Assembly: GCF_032193805.1 (NCBI RefSeq)
Contig: NZ_JAVBIK010000001.1
Location: forward strand, 2,315,001-2,379,000
Direction of reading: 5' to 3'
DNA: 64,000 bases
Source of the DNA: Rhodoferax potami
GTDB lineage: Bacteria; Pseudomonadota; Gammaproteobacteria; Burkholderiales; Burkholderiaceae_C
Shown: positions 7,907 to 18,094 of the stretch, piece by piece
Layout: each line of letters opens with the position of its first letter
Position numbering within the stretch: position 1 is the first letter of the stretch
Notes under the pieces: generated by a model
Databases searched by the model: none
The model's input: only the letters and a program-made list of their open reading frames with translations
Told to the model about the DNA's origin: nothing
Position numbers and translations under genes: made by a program

Positions 7907-9638
7907 ATGAAATTGAGATATTCCGTATTGGCTGTCGCGATGGCTTGTGCCCTGGGGTCCCAGAGCTGGGCCGATGAGGCGGCCGCCAAGAAGTGGATCT
8001 GACAGTGAGTTCCAGCCTTCTACTTTGAGCAAAGCGCAGCAGGCCACTGAAATGAAGTGGTTTATCGATGCTGCCAAGAAGCTGCAGGGCAAGGGCGTGA
8101 AGGAAATTTCCGTCGTGTCGGAAACCATTGCAACCCACGAATATGAGTCCAAAACACTCGCCAAGGCATTCGAGGAAATCACCGGTATCAAGGTCAAACA
8201 CGATCTGATCGGCGAAGGTGACGTCGTCGAGAAACTGCAGACCTCCATGCAGTCCGGAAAGTCCATCTATGACGGCTGGATTACGGACTCTGATCTGATC
8301 GGGACCCACTACCGCTACGGAAAGATCATGAATCTGACCGACTACATGGCAGGCGGCGGCAAAGAGTGGACCAACCCGGGTCTTGATTTGAAGGATTTCA
8401 TCGGCACCAGTTTCACGACCGGGCCGGACAAAAAGCTCTACCAGCTGCCAGACCAGCAGTTCGCCAACCTGTATTGGTTCCGCGCGGACTTGTTTGAGAA
8501 GCCTGAATTGAAGGCAAAGTTCAAGGCCAAATACGGCTATGAGTTGGGTGTTCCCTTGAACTGGAGCGCCTATGAAGACATTGCTGCGTTCTTCAGTGAA
8601 GACGTCAAGACGATTGATGGCAAGCCGATCTACGGCCACATGGATTACGGCAAGAAGGATCCTTCTCTGGGCTGGCGCTTCACAGATGCGTGGCTGTCCA
8701 TGGCGGGTACTGCGGATATCGGTATTCCAAACGGCAAACCGGTCGATGAGTGGGGCATTCGCGCATCTGCGGATGGATGCACTCCCCAGGGCGCCTCGGT
8801 GTCCCGCGGCGGTGCGACCAACTCTCCGGCGGCAGTCTATGCATTGACGAAATACATCGACTGGATGAAAAAGTATTCGCCGAAAGAAGCGATCGGCATG
8901 ACCTTTGGCGAAGCCGGTCCCGTGCCTGCACAGGGCCAGATTGCGCAGCAAATTTTTTGGTATACCGCTTTCACTGCGGACATGATCAAGCCCGGTTTGC
9001 CTGTCGTGAATGCCGATGGAACTCCAAAATGGCGCATGGCCCCAGGCCCCAATGGTCCGTATTGGAAGCAGGGCATGCAGAACGGCTACCAGGACGTCGG
9101 TTCTTGGACTTTCTTTAAAGACCATGATGCCAACAAAGTCGCCGCCGCATGGCTCTATGCGCAGTTCGTAACTGCCAAGACCACTTCGCTAAAGAAGACC
9201 ATTGTGGGCCTGACACCTATCCGCGAATCGGACATCCAGTCAAAGGCGATGACCGACATGGCGCCTAAGCTGGGTGGTTTGGTGGAGTTCTACCGCAGCC
9301 CTGCGCGCGTGGCGTGGACCCCGACCGGAACCAACGTGCCTGACTATCCCAAGTTGGCGCAACTGTGGTGGAAGAACGTTGCCGTGGCTGTGACCGGTGA
9401 GAAGACACCCCAGGCTGCGATGGATAACCTCGCAGAAGAGATGGACAGCGTGATGGCTCGTTTGGAGCGCTCCGGTATGGCGGTGTGCCCACCCAAGTTG
9501 AACGCCAAGAGCAGCCCCGACAAGTGGCTGAGCGATAAGGGCGCCCCTTGGAAGAAATTGGCAAACGAAAAGCCGAAGGGTGAAACCATCGCTTACGACA
9601 CGCTGCTGAACGCCTGGAAAAATGGAAAAGTGCGTTAA
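7907..9638 (+). CDS. glpV: Glycerol ABC importer, binding protein GlpV, split by a +1 frameshift
   Basis: The gene starts at ATG 7907, seven bases after a GAGGAG site, with a clear signal peptide (MKLRYSVLAVAMACALGSQ, then a cleavage site near SWA/DEA). After AAAKKWI the frame hits TGA at 8000-8002. The rest of the mature protein (SEFQPSTLSKAQQATEMKWF onward, to 9638) lies in the +1 frame, so one extra T near 8000 explains the break; without it the product would be 576 residues. The body is a family 1 solute-binding protein that would deliver glycerol to GlpPQ in the periplasm. The downstream reading frame alone, even from an internal start near 7947, lacks an export signal. Sequencing error or a true null mutation are both possible. 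Confidence 0.85.
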
Positions 9639-9651
9639 GTCTTCTTGAAGA

Positions 9652-9695
9652 AAAGGGCGGCAGGAGCGCAGACCTTGCGACTTCAGCCGCCCTTT
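9652..9695 (+). terminator. GC-rich hairpin after glpV
   Basis: Perfect 10-bp arms AAAGGGCGGC (9652-9661) and GCCGCCCTTT (9686-9695) enclose a 24-nt loop, 13 bp after the glpV stop. Only three T residues follow, so termination would be weak; it may instead protect the 3' end of the importer mRNA and reduce read-through into glpD. Confidence 0.5.
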
Positions 9696-9752
9696 GCCCG
9701 TAGGCATGGGCGCAACAGAAATGCCTGAGAATTTGGATATTGAGTGAACCCT

Positions 9753-11360
9753 ATGAGCGCCACCCCTTCAAGCAATACGACGATGCGAGCAGACTTGCTG
9801 AACCGTCTTGCAGAGCCCCAAGAGTACGACCTTGCCGTAGTAGGCGGGGGCGCGACGGGGCTCGGTGTTGCCTTGGATGCAGCAGCCAGGGGTTTTCGTG
9901 TAGTGTTGATCGAATCTCACGACTTTGCAAAAGGGACCTCTTCACGGGCGACCAAGCTTCTGCATGGCGGGGTGCGCTATTTGGCGCAGGGAAATATATC
10001 CCTGGTGCGAGAGGCGTTGCATGAGCGCACGACGCTGTTACGGAACGCGCCACACCTTGCGCAGCCTTTGGCTTTTGTGATGCCCTCTTACAAATGGTGG
10101 GAAACGCCCTTTTACGGAGCGGGGCTTACTGCCTACGATTTTCTCGCAGGCAAGGCGGGGTTGGGTAAAACGGAGTTTTTAAGCGCAGCGGAGACTCAGC
10201 GCCTGGTGCCCCGGGTTGCGCCTGCCGGCCTCAAAGGAGGCGTGAAGTATTGGGATGGACAGTTTGATGACGCCCGTCTCGCACTGTCCATAGCGCGGAC
10301 CGCGGCGTCGAAGGGGGCGCTCTTGGTTAATTACTGCGCTGCCAAGTCTTTGACTTATATGGATGGAAAGATCTCCGGCCTCGAATGTGAAGACACCTTG
10401 AGTGGTCGGCAGTTCACTATTCGTGCCAAATGTGTGGTGAACGCTACCGGCGTTTGGGTCGATGGCCTCCGGGAAAAAGATGGCGCAGCAAATCCCAACG
10501 ATGGCCGGAGTCCTACCAAACCCATGGTCGCACCAAGCCAAGGCGTGCATATCGTTGTGGATCGCGAGTTTTTGGGTGGCGACACCGCTCTGATGGTGCC
10601 GAAAACGCAAGACGGTCGCGTGCTGTTCGCCGTGCCCTGGCTTGGAAAAGTGATTCTTGGCACCACGGATACGCCGCGAGCTGACCTCGACCGAGAGCCA
10701 AAGCCCTTCAAAGAGGAGTTGGACTTCATATTAAGAGAGTCCGCACGGTATTTGACTAAAGCGCCTGCCCACTCTGACATCCGTAGCATTTGGGTTGGGC
10801 TTCGTCCATTGGTCAAATCGCAAGCCGATGATGGTGAAAACACCAAGACGATCAGTCGTGAGCATACGGTGTTGGTAAGTCGCAGTGGCTTGGTGACAGT
10901 GACAGGCGGTAAATGGACGACGTACCGCGCCATGGCCGAAGACGTCCTAGCAAAGTGTGCAGACCACCAACTGATTGACTCGCGCCCCGCCGGGGTGACT
11001 GAAAACCTGCGTTTGCAGGGTGCCCAGGGAGGCGAAGTCGCCCAAAGCGCCATGGCGGCACCGCAAGGTGCCCACTCTTATGGATGGGATTACGCAGCTG
11101 TCTTGGCGCTTGAGGGTGCACAAAACGAAATAGCTCCGGGGTTGACAGAAGCCATGGTGCGATACGCGGCTCGGTACGAATACGCAATTAAAGTGGAAGA
11201 CGTACTGGCACGCCGTTGCCGCATGCTGTTTTTGGATGCCCGATTAGCGGCGTCGGTTGCAGTGAAGGTTGCTGAAATCCTCGAAGAGGAGACCGGAATG
11301 TCGTCGGAATGCCAAGAATTTGTAGCCTTGGCACGCCAATACATGGAAATTCCGGTTTAA
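9753..11360 (+). CDS. glpD: Aerobic glycerol-3-phosphate dehydrogenase
   Basis: GlpD is a membrane-associated FAD enzyme that oxidises glycerol 3-phosphate to dihydroxyacetone phosphate and passes electrons to quinone. The 535-residue product has the FAD-binding motif DLAVVGGGATGLGVALDAAA (about residues 26-45), the family block SRATKLLHGGVRYLAQGNIS, and a C-terminal DAO_C-type domain with GLVTVTGGKWTTYRAMAEDV. ATG 9753 is chosen; GTG 9744 and ATG 9783 are alternatives and none has a strong ribosome-binding site. It lies 114 bp after glpV and closes the glycerol region. Its codon use is somewhat less GC-rich than that of the transport genes. Confidence 0.96.
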   Translation: MSATPSSNTTMRADLLNRLAEPQEYDLAVVGGGATGLGVALDAAARGFRVVLIESHDFAKGTSSRATKLLHGGVRYLAQGNISLVREALHERTTLLRNAPHLAQPLAFVMPSYKWWETPFYGAGLTAYDFLAGKAGLGKTEFLSAAETQRLVPRVAPAGLKGGVKYWDGQFDDARLALSIARTAASKGALLVNYCAAKSLTYMDGKISGLECEDTLSGRQFTIRAKCVVNATGVWVDGLREKDGAANPNDGRSPTKPMVAPSQGVHIVVDREFLGGDTALMVPKTQDGRVLFAVPWLGKVILGTTDTPRADLDREPKPFKEELDFILRESARYLTKAPAHSDIRSIWVGLRPLVKSQADDGENTKTISREHTVLVSRSGLVTVTGGKWTTYRAMAEDVLAKCADHQLIDSRPAGVTENLRLQGAQGGEVAQSAMAAPQGAHSYGWDYAAVLALEGAQNEIAPGLTEAMVRYAARYEYAIKVEDVLARRCRMLFLDARLAASVAVKVAEILEEETGMSSECQEFVALARQYMEIPV

Positions 11361-11366
11361 AAGTAG

Positions 11367-11395
11367 TTGACTGCCGGTTTAAGGACTGGCACAAT
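11367..11395 (+). promoter_or_regulatory. Sigma-70-type promoter of the spc ribosomal operon
   Basis: TTGACT (11367-11372) and CACAAT (11390-11395) are separated by exactly 17 bp, close to the TTGACA-N17-TATAAT consensus. The site lies immediately after glpD and about 150 bp before rplN, which leaves a leader long enough for regulation. Assignment is by sequence only. Confidence 0.65.
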
Positions 11396-11543
11396 AGTGG
11401 GCTTCGCTTGAAAAAGCTGAAGGTTCTGCCCAAATAGAAATCGTGCAAGTGGTTTGTGCGACGGATAGCGGGCCCAAGACTGACTTGGTTTTGTAGTTGC
11501 CAGTGTGGCAAAGCAGCTCCAGGTGCAAGTTGGGAATAATGAA

Positions 11544-11912
11544 ATGATCCAAACTGAATCTCGACTGGAAGTTGCCGACAACACCGGCGCGAAATCCGTT
11601 CTCTGCATCAAGGTGCTGGGCGGGTCGAAGCGTCGCTATGCAAGCGTCGGCGACATCATCAAAGTTTCCATCAAAGAAGCTGCTCCACGTGGACGCGTCA
11701 AAAAAGGCGAAGTCTATAGCGCTGTAGTAGTTCGTACTGCCAAGGGCATCCGCCGTGGCGACGGTTCTTTGGTGAAATTCGACGGCAACGCAGCTGTGTT
11801 GCTCAACGCCAAGTTGGAGCCTATCGGCACCCGCATCTTCGGACCAGTGACCCGCGAATTGCGCACTGAAAAGTTCATGAAGATCGTGTCCTTGGCTCCT
11901 GAAGTTTTGTAA
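11544..11912 (+). CDS. rplN: 50S ribosomal protein L14
   Basis: Codes for the 122-residue L14, which binds 23S rRNA near the subunit interface. It begins [20 protein letters not shown], the near-invariant L14 start, and contains the family block [20 protein letters not shown]. The ATG at 11544 is used because the additional residues of a longer reading (from 11505) are not part of L14. It is the first gene of the cluster; the genes that often precede it (rpsQ, rpmC, rplP) are absent, and glpD is found there instead. Confidence 0.98.
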   Translation: MIQTESRLEVADNTGAKSVLCIKVLGGSKRRYASVGDIIKVSIKEAAPRGRVKKGEVYSAVVVRTAKGIRRGDGSLVKFDGNAAVLLNAKLEPIGTRIFGPVTRELRTEKFMKIVSLAPEVL

Positions 11913-11921
11913 GGACCCGCC

Positions 11922-12242
11922 ATGAACAAGATTCGCAAAGGCGACGAAGTCATCGTTATCGCAGGTCGCGATAAGGGTAAGCGCGGAGTGATCTCCTTGC
12001 GCGCTGACGACTCTCACGTAGTCGTCGAGGGCATCAACTTGGTGAAAAAGCACACCAAGCCAAACCCTATGAAGGGCACAACCGGCGGCATCGTTGAAAA
12101 AACCATGCCTATTCACCAGTCCAACGTTGCCATCTTCAATGCGGCAACCGGCAAGGCTGACCGTGTTGGTATCAAGGTGCTGGCTGATGGCAAACGCGTT
12201 CGCGTTTACAAGTCCAGCGGCGAAGAAATCAAGGTGGCATAA
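11922..12242 (+). CDS. rplX: 50S ribosomal protein L24
   Basis: The 106-residue L24, an assembly-initiating protein of the large subunit. A KOW motif is visible at the N terminus ([18 protein letters not shown], residues 7-24), followed by the conserved [14 protein letters not shown]. It starts 9 bp after rplN and ends 2 bp before rplE, as expected for the spc operon. Confidence 0.98.
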   Translation: MNKIRKGDEVIVIAGRDKGKRGVISLRADDSHVVVEGINLVKKHTKPNPMKGTTGGIVEKTMPIHQSNVAIFNAATGKADRVGIKVLADGKRVRVYKSSGEEIKVA

Positions 12243-12244
12243 AC

Positions 12245-12784
12245 ATGGCACGTCTACAACAACACTACCGCGAAAAAGTGGCGCCTGAGTTGACAGCCAA
12301 GTTTGGCTACACCTCGCCCATGCAAGTGCCACGTTTGACCAAAATCACCCTGAACATGGGTGTGAGCGAAGCCGTTGCCGACAAGAAGGTCATGGATCAC
12401 GCTGTGTCCGACCTGACCAAGATCGCAGGCCAGAAGCCCGTGGTGACCAAGTCCAAGAAAGCTATCGCTGGTTTCAAAATCCGCGAAGGCCAGGCTATCG
12501 GTTGCATGGTGACTCTGCGTGGCGTTCAGATGTACGAATTCCTGGATCGTTTCGTGACCGTGGCTTTGCCCCGCGTTCGTGACTTCCGTGGTATTTCTGG
12601 TCGCGCTTTTGATGGCCGTGGTAACTACAACATCGGCGTTAAAGAGCAGATCATTTTCCCTGAGATTGAATATGACAAGGTTGATGCCTTGCGCGGCCTC
12701 AATATCAGCATCACCACGACGGCTAAGACAGACGAAGAGTGCAAGGCACTGCTCGCTGGCTTCCGCTTCCCGTTCAAGAACTGA
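12245..12784 (+). CDS. rplE: 50S ribosomal protein L5
   Basis: The 179-residue L5 binds 5S rRNA and contacts the P-site tRNA. Family features include [18 protein letters not shown], the [20 protein letters not shown] block, and the C-terminal [15 protein letters not shown]. The length is standard. In enteric bacteria the mRNA around the rplX-rplE junction is the S8 repressor target; no comparable structure was established here. Confidence 0.98.
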   Translation: MARLQQHYREKVAPELTAKFGYTSPMQVPRLTKITLNMGVSEAVADKKVMDHAVSDLTKIAGQKPVVTKSKKAIAGFKIREGQAIGCMVTLRGVQMYEFLDRFVTVALPRVRDFRGISGRAFDGRGNYNIGVKEQIIFPEIEYDKVDALRGLNISITTTAKTDEECKALLAGFRFPFKN

Positions 12785-12792
12785 GGTGACCT

Positions 12793-13098
12793 GTGGCTAA
12801 AATGGCTTTAATCGAGCGCGAGCTCAAGCGCGACAAGTTGGCTGCTAAGTACGCTAAGAAATATGCGGAACTGAAGGCTATCGCTGGTGACGCAAAACGT
12901 TCTGACGAAGAGCGTGCTGCAGCCCGTCTGGGTCTGCAAAAGTTGCCCCGTAATGCAAACCCCACTCGCCAGCGTAACCGCTGCTCCATCACGGGTCGTC
13001 CCCGTGGGACGTTCCAGCACTTCGGTCTGGCTCGCGCGAAGATCCGTGAAATGGCATTTGCTGGCGAGATCCCCGGCATTGTCAAGGCCAGCTGGTAA
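12793..13098 (+). CDS. rpsN: 30S ribosomal protein S14
   Basis: The 101-residue S14 of the small-subunit head. It is the long, zinc-independent form: it has no CxxC pairs and ends in [20 protein letters not shown]. The start is GTG 12793 ([15 protein letters not shown]); an internal ATG three codons later would remove the conserved lysine-containing start. It follows rplE by 8 bp. Confidence 0.97.
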   Translation: MAKMALIERELKRDKLAAKYAKKYAELKAIAGDAKRSDEERAAARLGLQKLPRNANPTRQRNRCSITGRPRGTFQHFGLARAKIREMAFAGEIPGIVKASW

Positions 13099-13116
13099 GC
13101 GATAGGAGAACTGAAC

Positions 13117-13512
13117 ATGAGTATGAGTGATCCAATCGCCGACCTGTTGACACGCATTCGCAATGCACAAATGGTTGCGAAGACAACAGTGTCCGTGCCT
13201 TCTTCCAAAGTGAAGATCGCAATTGCACAAGTGTTGAAAGAAGAAGGCTACATTGATGGCTTCAAGGTTTCCACCGAAGGTGGCAAAGCCGAGTTGCAAA
13301 TCGCCTTGAAATATTACGCCGGTCGCCCTGTGATCGAGCGTATTGAGCGTGTGAGCCGTCCTGGCCTGCGCGTTTACCGCGGCAGCGAAGCGATTCCTCA
13401 AGTCCAAAACGGCTTGGGTGTTGCTATCGTGACTACACCGAAGGGTGTTATGACAGATCGCAAAGCGCGCGCTACCGGTGTCGGTGGCGAAGTGCTGTGC
13501 TACGTCGCTTAA
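13117..13512 (+). CDS. rpsH: 30S ribosomal protein S8
   Basis: The 131-residue S8 binds 16S rRNA and, in well-studied bacteria, represses the spc operon by binding its mRNA. It opens [20 protein letters not shown] and ends with the conserved [20 protein letters not shown]. An AGGAG-type site precedes the ATG. Confidence 0.98.
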   Translation: MSMSDPIADLLTRIRNAQMVAKTTVSVPSSKVKIAIAQVLKEEGYIDGFKVSTEGGKAELQIALKYYAGRPVIERIERVSRPGLRVYRGSEAIPQVQNGLGVAIVTTPKGVMTDRKARATGVGGEVLCYVA

Positions 13513-13532
13513 CGCTACAGGAGTAATAAAGA

Positions 13533-14066
13533 ATGTCCCGCGTAGGCAAACTCCCCGTCACCGTTCCTGCAGGTGTTGAAGTGTCCATTCAAGCTGGTCA
13601 AATCAGCGTGAAAGGCACTGGCGGCACCCTGCAATTGGCTCAAAACAGCCTGGTGAATATCCAAAATGAAGCTGGCAAGCTCAGCTTCAAACCCGCAAAC
13701 GACTCTCGTGAAGCTGACGCAATGACTGGCACCTTCCGCCAGTTGGTCAACAATATGGTCGTTGGCGTTACCAAAGGCTTCGAGCGTAAGCTGAGCCTGA
13801 TTGGTGTGGGTTACAAGGCGCAAGCAACAGGCACCAAGTTGAACTTGGCTGTTGGTTACTCGCACCCAGTGAACCTTGAAATGCCTTCCGGTATTTCTGT
13901 GGCCACACCGACACCTACTGAAATCTTGATCAAAGGTGCTGACCGCCAACGTGTGGGTCAGATCGCCGCTGAGATCCGTGCTATTCGCCCACCTGAGCCC
14001 TACAAGGGTAAGGGCATCCGTTATGCGGATGAGAAGATCACGATCAAAGAAACGAAGAAGAAATAA
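13533..14066 (+). CDS. rplF: 50S ribosomal protein L6
   Basis: The 177-residue L6, a two-domain protein near the factor-binding site of the large subunit. The start [17 protein letters not shown] and the C-terminal signature [17 protein letters not shown] are typical. It starts 20 bp after rpsH behind an AGGAG site. Confidence 0.98.
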   Translation: MSRVGKLPVTVPAGVEVSIQAGQISVKGTGGTLQLAQNSLVNIQNEAGKLSFKPANDSREADAMTGTFRQLVNNMVVGVTKGFERKLSLIGVGYKAQATGTKLNLAVGYSHPVNLEMPSGISVATPTPTEILIKGADRQRVGQIAAEIRAIRPPEPYKGKGIRYADEKITIKETKKK

Positions 14067-14077
14067 GGAGCTGCATC

Positions 14078-14443
14078 ATGTTGACCAAAAAAGAGCAGCG
14101 TCTTCGTCGGGCACGTCAGACCCGCATCCGTATTGCAACGCAAGGCGTCGCACGTTTGACTGTTACACGTACAAACCTGCACATCTATGCCAGCGTTATC
14201 TCCGGCGACGGCGGCAAAGTGATTGCCTGCGCATCAACTGCTGAAGCAGAAGTTCGCAAGTGCCTCGGTGCAACTGGCAAAGGCGGAAACGTCGCAGCAG
14301 CACAAATCATCGGTAAGCGCGTCGCTGAAAAAGCGAAGGCAGCTGGCGTTGAAAAGGTGGCGTTTGACCGTTCCGGTTTCGCCTACCACGGTCGCGTCAA
14401 GGCGTTGGCTGATGCCGCGCGTGAAGCTGGCTTGCAGTTCTAA
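14078..14443 (+). CDS. rplR: 50S ribosomal protein L18
   Basis: The 121-residue L18, a 5S rRNA-binding protein with the basic N terminus [19 protein letters not shown] and the conserved C-terminal [20 protein letters not shown]. It starts 11 bp after rplF behind AAGGAG. Confidence 0.98.
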   Translation: MLTKKEQRLRRARQTRIRIATQGVARLTVTRTNLHIYASVISGDGGKVIACASTAEAEVRKCLGATGKGGNVAAAQIIGKRVAEKAKAAGVEKVAFDRSGFAYHGRVKALADAAREAGLQF

Positions 14444-14460
14444 GCAGATCGGAAATTAAG

Positions 14461-14985
14461 ATGGCTAAAGTTCAAGCAAAAATGCAAGGTAAGGCCGAGG
14501 GTCCAGAGGACGGTCTGCGCGAAAAGATGATCGCGATCAACCGCGTGACCAAAGTCGTGAAAGGCGGCCGTATTCTCGGTTTCGCTGCTCTGACTGTGGT
14601 TGGTGACGGTGATGGTCGTATTGGTATGGGTAAGGGTAAGTCCAAGGAAGTGCCTGCAGCAGTGCAGAAAGCCATGGAAGAAGCTCGCCGTAACATGATC
14701 AAGGTAACGTTGAAGAATGGTTCTATCCATCACAAAGTGATGGGTCACCATGGCGCAGCAAGCGTGATGATGGCTCCAGCACCAAAGGGTACGGGCATCA
14801 TCGCCGGCGGTCCAATGCGTGCCGTTTTCGAAGTCGTGGGTATCACTGACATCGTAGCCAAGAGCCACGGCTCTTCCAACCCTTACAACATGGTTCGTGC
14901 AACCTTGGATGCTTTGTCTGTGTCGACGACACCAGCTGAAGTAGCAGCCAAGCGCGGCAAGACGGTTGAAGAGATCTTCGCTTAA
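14461..14985 (+). CDS. rpsE: 30S ribosomal protein S5
   Basis: The 174-residue S5, needed for decoding accuracy and helicase activity at the mRNA entry. It has the double-stranded RNA-binding-like N domain with [20 protein letters not shown] and [20 protein letters not shown], and the C-domain block [19 protein letters not shown]. It lies 17 bp after rplR. Confidence 0.98.
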   Translation: MAKVQAKMQGKAEGPEDGLREKMIAINRVTKVVKGGRILGFAALTVVGDGDGRIGMGKGKSKEVPAAVQKAMEEARRNMIKVTLKNGSIHHKVMGHHGAASVMMAPAPKGTGIIAGGPMRAVFEVVGITDIVAKSHGSSNPYNMVRATLDALSVSTTPAEVAAKRGKTVEEIFA

Positions 14986-14998
14986 TCGAGGACTTCAA

Positions 14999-15181
14999 AT
15001 GACTACACAACAAACTGTGAAGATCCAATTGGTGCGTAGCCCAATTGGTACCAAAGAGTCCCATCGCGCCACTGTGCGCGGCCTGGGTCTGCGCAAGCTC
15101 AACAGTGTTAGCGAGTTGCAAGACACGCCAGCAGTGCGCGGCATGATTAACAAGATCAGCTACCTGGTCAAGGTGCTTTAA
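14999..15181 (+). CDS. rpmD: 50S ribosomal protein L30
   Basis: The 60-residue L30 begins [18 protein letters not shown] and contains the family motif [20 protein letters not shown]. The ATG at 14999 is preferred; a longer in-frame reading begins inside rpsE and adds no L30 sequence. It is 13 bp downstream of rpsE. Confidence 0.97.
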   Translation: MTTQQTVKIQLVRSPIGTKESHRATVRGLGLRKLNSVSELQDTPAVRGMINKISYLVKVL

Positions 15182-15191
15182 GAGGTTGATG

Positions 15192-15623
15192 ATGGAACTG
15201 AATAACATCAAGCCCGCTGAAGGTGCCAAGCACGCTAAGCGTCGCGTCGGTCGCGGCATTGGTTCTGGCCTTGGTAAAACTGCTGGTCGCGGTCACAAAG
15301 GTCAGAAGTCACGTTCTGGCGGATACCACAAAGTTGGTTTCGAAGGCGGTCAGATGCCTATGCATCGCCGTTTGCCTAAGCGTGGCTTCAAGTCTCATCT
15401 CTTGAAGTTCAATGCAGAGATCACTTTGACCGCTTTGGAAGCCCTTGGCTTGGAAGAAGTCAACTTGGTGGCTCTGAAGCAAGCTGGCGCTGTTGGTGAA
15501 TTGGCCAAGGTGGTGAAAGTCATCAATACCGGTGCAATTACTAAAGCCGTTAAGCTAAGCGGAATCGGTGCTACAGCTGCAGCCAAGGCTGCAATTGAAG
15601 CTGCCGGCGGCGCAGTCGCTTAA
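15192..15623 (+). CDS. rplO: 50S ribosomal protein L15
   Basis: The 143-residue L15, a late assembly protein with the glycine- and arginine-rich N terminus [20 protein letters not shown] and the C-terminal conserved glycine-rich block. Two adjacent ATGs occur (15189 and 15192); the second is chosen because the GAGG site at 15182-15185 is then better spaced. It precedes secY directly. Confidence 0.97.
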   Translation: MELNNIKPAEGAKHAKRRVGRGIGSGLGKTAGRGHKGQKSRSGGYHKVGFEGGQMPMHRRLPKRGFKSHLLKFNAEITLTALEALGLEEVNLVALKQAGAVGELAKVVKVINTGAITKAVKLSGIGATAAAKAAIEAAGGAVA

Positions 15624-15643
15624 TTAGCACGCGAAAGTAACTA

Positions 15644-16954
15644 GTGGCTACAAACGCAGCACAAACAGCCAAGGCAGGCAAGTTCGGTGACCTCCGTCGC
15701 CGGCTTGTTTTCTTGTTGTTGGCGCTCGTGGTCTACCGCTTGGGGGCACACATACCTGTCCCCGGTATTGATCCGGCCCAATTGCAGCAGTTATTCAAGG
15801 GTCAGCAAGGCGGCATATTGAGTCTATTCAATATGTTTTCCGGCGGAGCTTTGTCGCGCTTCACAATTTTCGCTCTGGGCATCATGCCCTATATCTCTGC
15901 TTCGATCATCATGCAGTTGCTCACTTACGTGTTGCCTGCGTTTGAGCAGTTGAAGAAAGAGGGCGAAGGTGGTCGTCGTAAGATTACCCAGTACACCCGC
16001 TACGGCACTTTAGGGTTGGCGTTATTCCAGTCCTTGGGCATTGCGGTGGCGTTGGAAGCGTCTGCAGGATTGGTCATTTCGCCTGGCTTTGGCTTTCGAA
16101 TGACTACGGTAGTGACCTTAACAGCAGGAACCATGTTCTTGATGTGGTTGGGTGAGCAAATCACTGAGCGTGGGCTGGGGAACGGAATTTCGATTCTGAT
16201 CTTCGGTGGGATCGCTGCAGGTTTGCCAAGCGCCGTAGGTGGTCTTCTTGAGCTTGTCCGTACAGGCTCCATGGGCCCGATCGTTGCAATGCTTATCGTT
16301 GTGGTTGTTGCGTTAGTTACCTACTTTGTGGTGTTCGTAGAGCGTGGGCAGCGGAAGATTCTTGTGAACTATGCTCGCCGCCAAGTCGGTAACAAGGTTT
16401 ACGGTGGTCAATCGTCCCATTTGCCTTTGAAGCTGAATATGGCGGGTGTTATTCCTCCGATTTTTGCTTCTTCGATCATTTTGCTGCCCGCAACGATTGC
16501 AAACTGGTTTAGTTCAGGTGAGTCGATGCGGTGGCTCAAAGATATCGCGGCGACATTGAGCCCCGGTCAGCCTGTCTATGTAATGTTGTATGCGGCTGCC
16601 ATCGTATTCTTCTGTTTCTTCTACACAGCGCTTGTTTTTAACAGCCGTGAGACAGCAGATAACTTGAAGAAGAGCGGAGCGTTTATCCCCGGGATCCGTC
16701 CTGGTGATCAGACAGCAAAGTACATCGACAAGATTTTGGTACGGTTGACGCTGGCTGGTGCGATCTACATTACCTTTGTGTGTTTGTTGCCGGAGTTCTT
16801 GATCCTGAAGTACAACGTCCCGTTTTATTTCGGTGGAACCTCGTTAATGATTATTGTTGTGGTCACTATGGATTTCATGGCTCAAGTCCAGAACTACATG
16901 ATGTCCCAGCAATACGAGTCACTGCTGAAAAAGGCGAACTTCAAGGCGTCTTGA
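15644..16954 (+). CDS. secY: Protein translocase subunit SecY
   Basis: SecY is the channel subunit of the SecYEG translocase in the inner membrane. The 436-residue protein has the expected ten hydrophobic spans, the plug region with [12 protein letters not shown], and the cytoplasmic loop [20 protein letters not shown]. The start is GTG 15644 ([17 protein letters not shown]). It follows rplO by 20 bp. No infA gene follows before rpmJ, unlike the arrangement in Burkholderia. Confidence 0.98.
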   Translation: MATNAAQTAKAGKFGDLRRRLVFLLLALVVYRLGAHIPVPGIDPAQLQQLFKGQQGGILSLFNMFSGGALSRFTIFALGIMPYISASIIMQLLTYVLPAFEQLKKEGEGGRRKITQYTRYGTLGLALFQSLGIAVALEASAGLVISPGFGFRMTTVVTLTAGTMFLMWLGEQITERGLGNGISILIFGGIAAGLPSAVGGLLELVRTGSMGPIVAMLIVVVVALVTYFVVFVERGQRKILVNYARRQVGNKVYGGQSSHLPLKLNMAGVIPPIFASSIILLPATIANWFSSGESMRWLKDIAATLSPGQPVYVMLYAAAIVFFCFFYTALVFNSRETADNLKKSGAFIPGIRPGDQTAKYIDKILVRLTLAGAIYITFVCLLPEFLILKYNVPFYFGGTSLMIIVVVTMDFMAQVQNYMMSQQYESLLKKANFKAS

Positions 16955-17085
16955 GTCAGGTAGTTCATAGTTGAAATGAAGCCTGACCAGCCTGGCTGGA
17001 ACGGTAGATGTTTTAGTATCAAGTTATAGCGCTTGTTCCGCGCGATTCAAAGTCGGGACTTGGCGAAGAGTTTTAGGAGAAGAAA

Positions 17086-17199
17086 ATGAAAGTTTCGGCT
17101 TCGGTCAAGAAAATTTGCCGCAACTGCAAAATCATCCGACGCAAAGGCGTTGTGCGTGTGATCTGTACAGATCCACGTCACAAGCAGCGTCAGGGTTAA
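17086..17199 (+). CDS. rpmJ: 50S ribosomal protein L36
   Basis: A 37-residue protein: [17 protein letters not shown] and then [20 protein letters not shown]. The residues C11, C14, C27 and H32 form the zinc-binding set of the zinc-type L36. A strong AGGAGA site lies 6 bp upstream. It sits in a 270-bp gap between secY and rpsM, which is the usual place for rpmJ. The 131 bp between secY and this gene show no further coding sequence. Confidence 0.97.
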   Translation: MKVSASVKKICRNCKIIRRKGVVRVICTDPRHKQRQG

Positions 17200-17223
17200 T
17201 TGCAAGAGTTTTAGAGGACGAAA

Positions 17224-17589
17224 ATGGCACGTATTGCTGGCATCAACATTCCGCCGCACCAACATTCTGAAATTGGCTTGACTGCCATCTTTGGTATTGG
17301 ACGCACCCGCGCACGCAAGATCTGCGAAGCTTGTGGCATCGCTTATTCGAAGAAGGTCAAAGATTTGACTGACTCCGATCTTGAGAAGATCCGCGACCAG
17401 ATCGCTCAGTTTACAATCGAGGGCGATCTGCGCCGCGAAACAACGATGAACATCAAGCGTTTGATGGACATCGGTTGCTATCGTGGATTCCGTCACCGCC
17501 GCGGTTTGCCGATGCGCGGTCAGCGCACACGTACCAACGCACGTACACGCAAAGGCCCACGTAAGGCTGCTGCGTCTTTGAAGAAATAA
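17224..17589 (+). CDS. rpsM: 30S ribosomal protein S13
   Basis: The 121-residue S13 of the small-subunit head contacts the P-site tRNA. It begins [20 protein letters not shown], has the helix-hairpin-helix block [19 protein letters not shown], and ends in the basic tail [17 protein letters not shown]. It is the first S protein of the alpha operon part. Confidence 0.98.
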   Translation: MARIAGINIPPHQHSEIGLTAIFGIGRTRARKICEACGIAYSKKVKDLTDSDLEKIRDQIAQFTIEGDLRRETTMNIKRLMDIGCYRGFRHRRGLPMRGQRTRTNARTRKGPRKAAASLKK

Positions 17590-17608
17590 TAGGGATTGAG
17601 AGACCACT

Positions 17609-18013
17609 ATGGCAAAGGCTCCCGCTAATAACGCAGCACAACGTGTTCGCAAAAAGGTTCGCAAGAACGTTGCTGACGGCATTGCACACGTGCACGCTTC
17701 GTTCAACAACACCATCATCACCATTACGGACCGTCAAGGCAACGCTTTGTCTTGGGCCTCGTCCGGTGGTCAGGGTTTCAAGGGTTCGCGTAAATCCACT
17801 CCGTTCGCTGCTCAAGTAGCGTCTGAAGTGGCTGGTCGTGCAGCTCTGGAACAAGGCATTAAGAACCTCGACGTCGAGATCAAGGGCCCAGGCCCAGGTC
17901 GTGAATCTTCGGTTCGTGCCTTGGCAGCATTGGGTATCCGCATCAACATGATTGCTGACGTTACTCCTGTGCCGCACAACGGTTGCCGCCCTCAGAAGCG
18001 CCGCCGTATCTAA
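17609..18013 (+). CDS. rpsK: 30S ribosomal protein S11
   Basis: The 134-residue S11 of the platform. Typical blocks are [20 protein letters not shown] and [20 protein letters not shown], with the C-terminal [13 protein letters not shown]. It lies 19 bp after rpsM. Confidence 0.98.
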   Translation: MAKAPANNAAQRVRKKVRKNVADGIAHVHASFNNTIITITDRQGNALSWASSGGQGFKGSRKSTPFAAQVASEVAGRAALEQGIKNLDVEIKGPGPGRESSVRALAALGIRINMIADVTPVPHNGCRPQKRRRI

Positions 18014-18030
18014 TCTCAACCAAGCCCACC

Positions 18031-18052
18031 GCCACCAACTTTTGTTGGTGGC
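18031..18052 (+). promoter_or_regulatory. Strong hairpin between rpsK and rpsD
   Basis: Perfect 9-bp arms GCCACCAAC and GTTGGTGGC enclose a TTTT loop, 18 bp after the rpsK stop and 43 bp before rpsD. There is no T run after it, so it is not a typical terminator. It may be an RNA-processing or stability element, or a place where S4 (the product of rpsD) could act. Confidence 0.5.
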
Positions 18053-18094
18053 TTGCGCGTTTCTACGCGTCAGATGACATAAAAGGAAGTTCAA

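Noticed and set aside
7995..8005. Programmed +1 frameshift like that of prfB in glpV
   Set aside because: Only the TGAC context is shared; the slippery CTT codon and the close Shine-Dalgarno are missing, and tRNA-Ile would re-pair poorly.
7887..9125. Long open frame of 412 codons antisense to glpV
   Set aside because: It mirrors the coding frame of a recognisable binding protein and shows no family motif; long antisense frames are expected in GC-rich genes.
16955..17085. An infA gene between secY and rpmJ
   Set aside because: The 131-bp gap is too short and has no coding frame matching IF-1.
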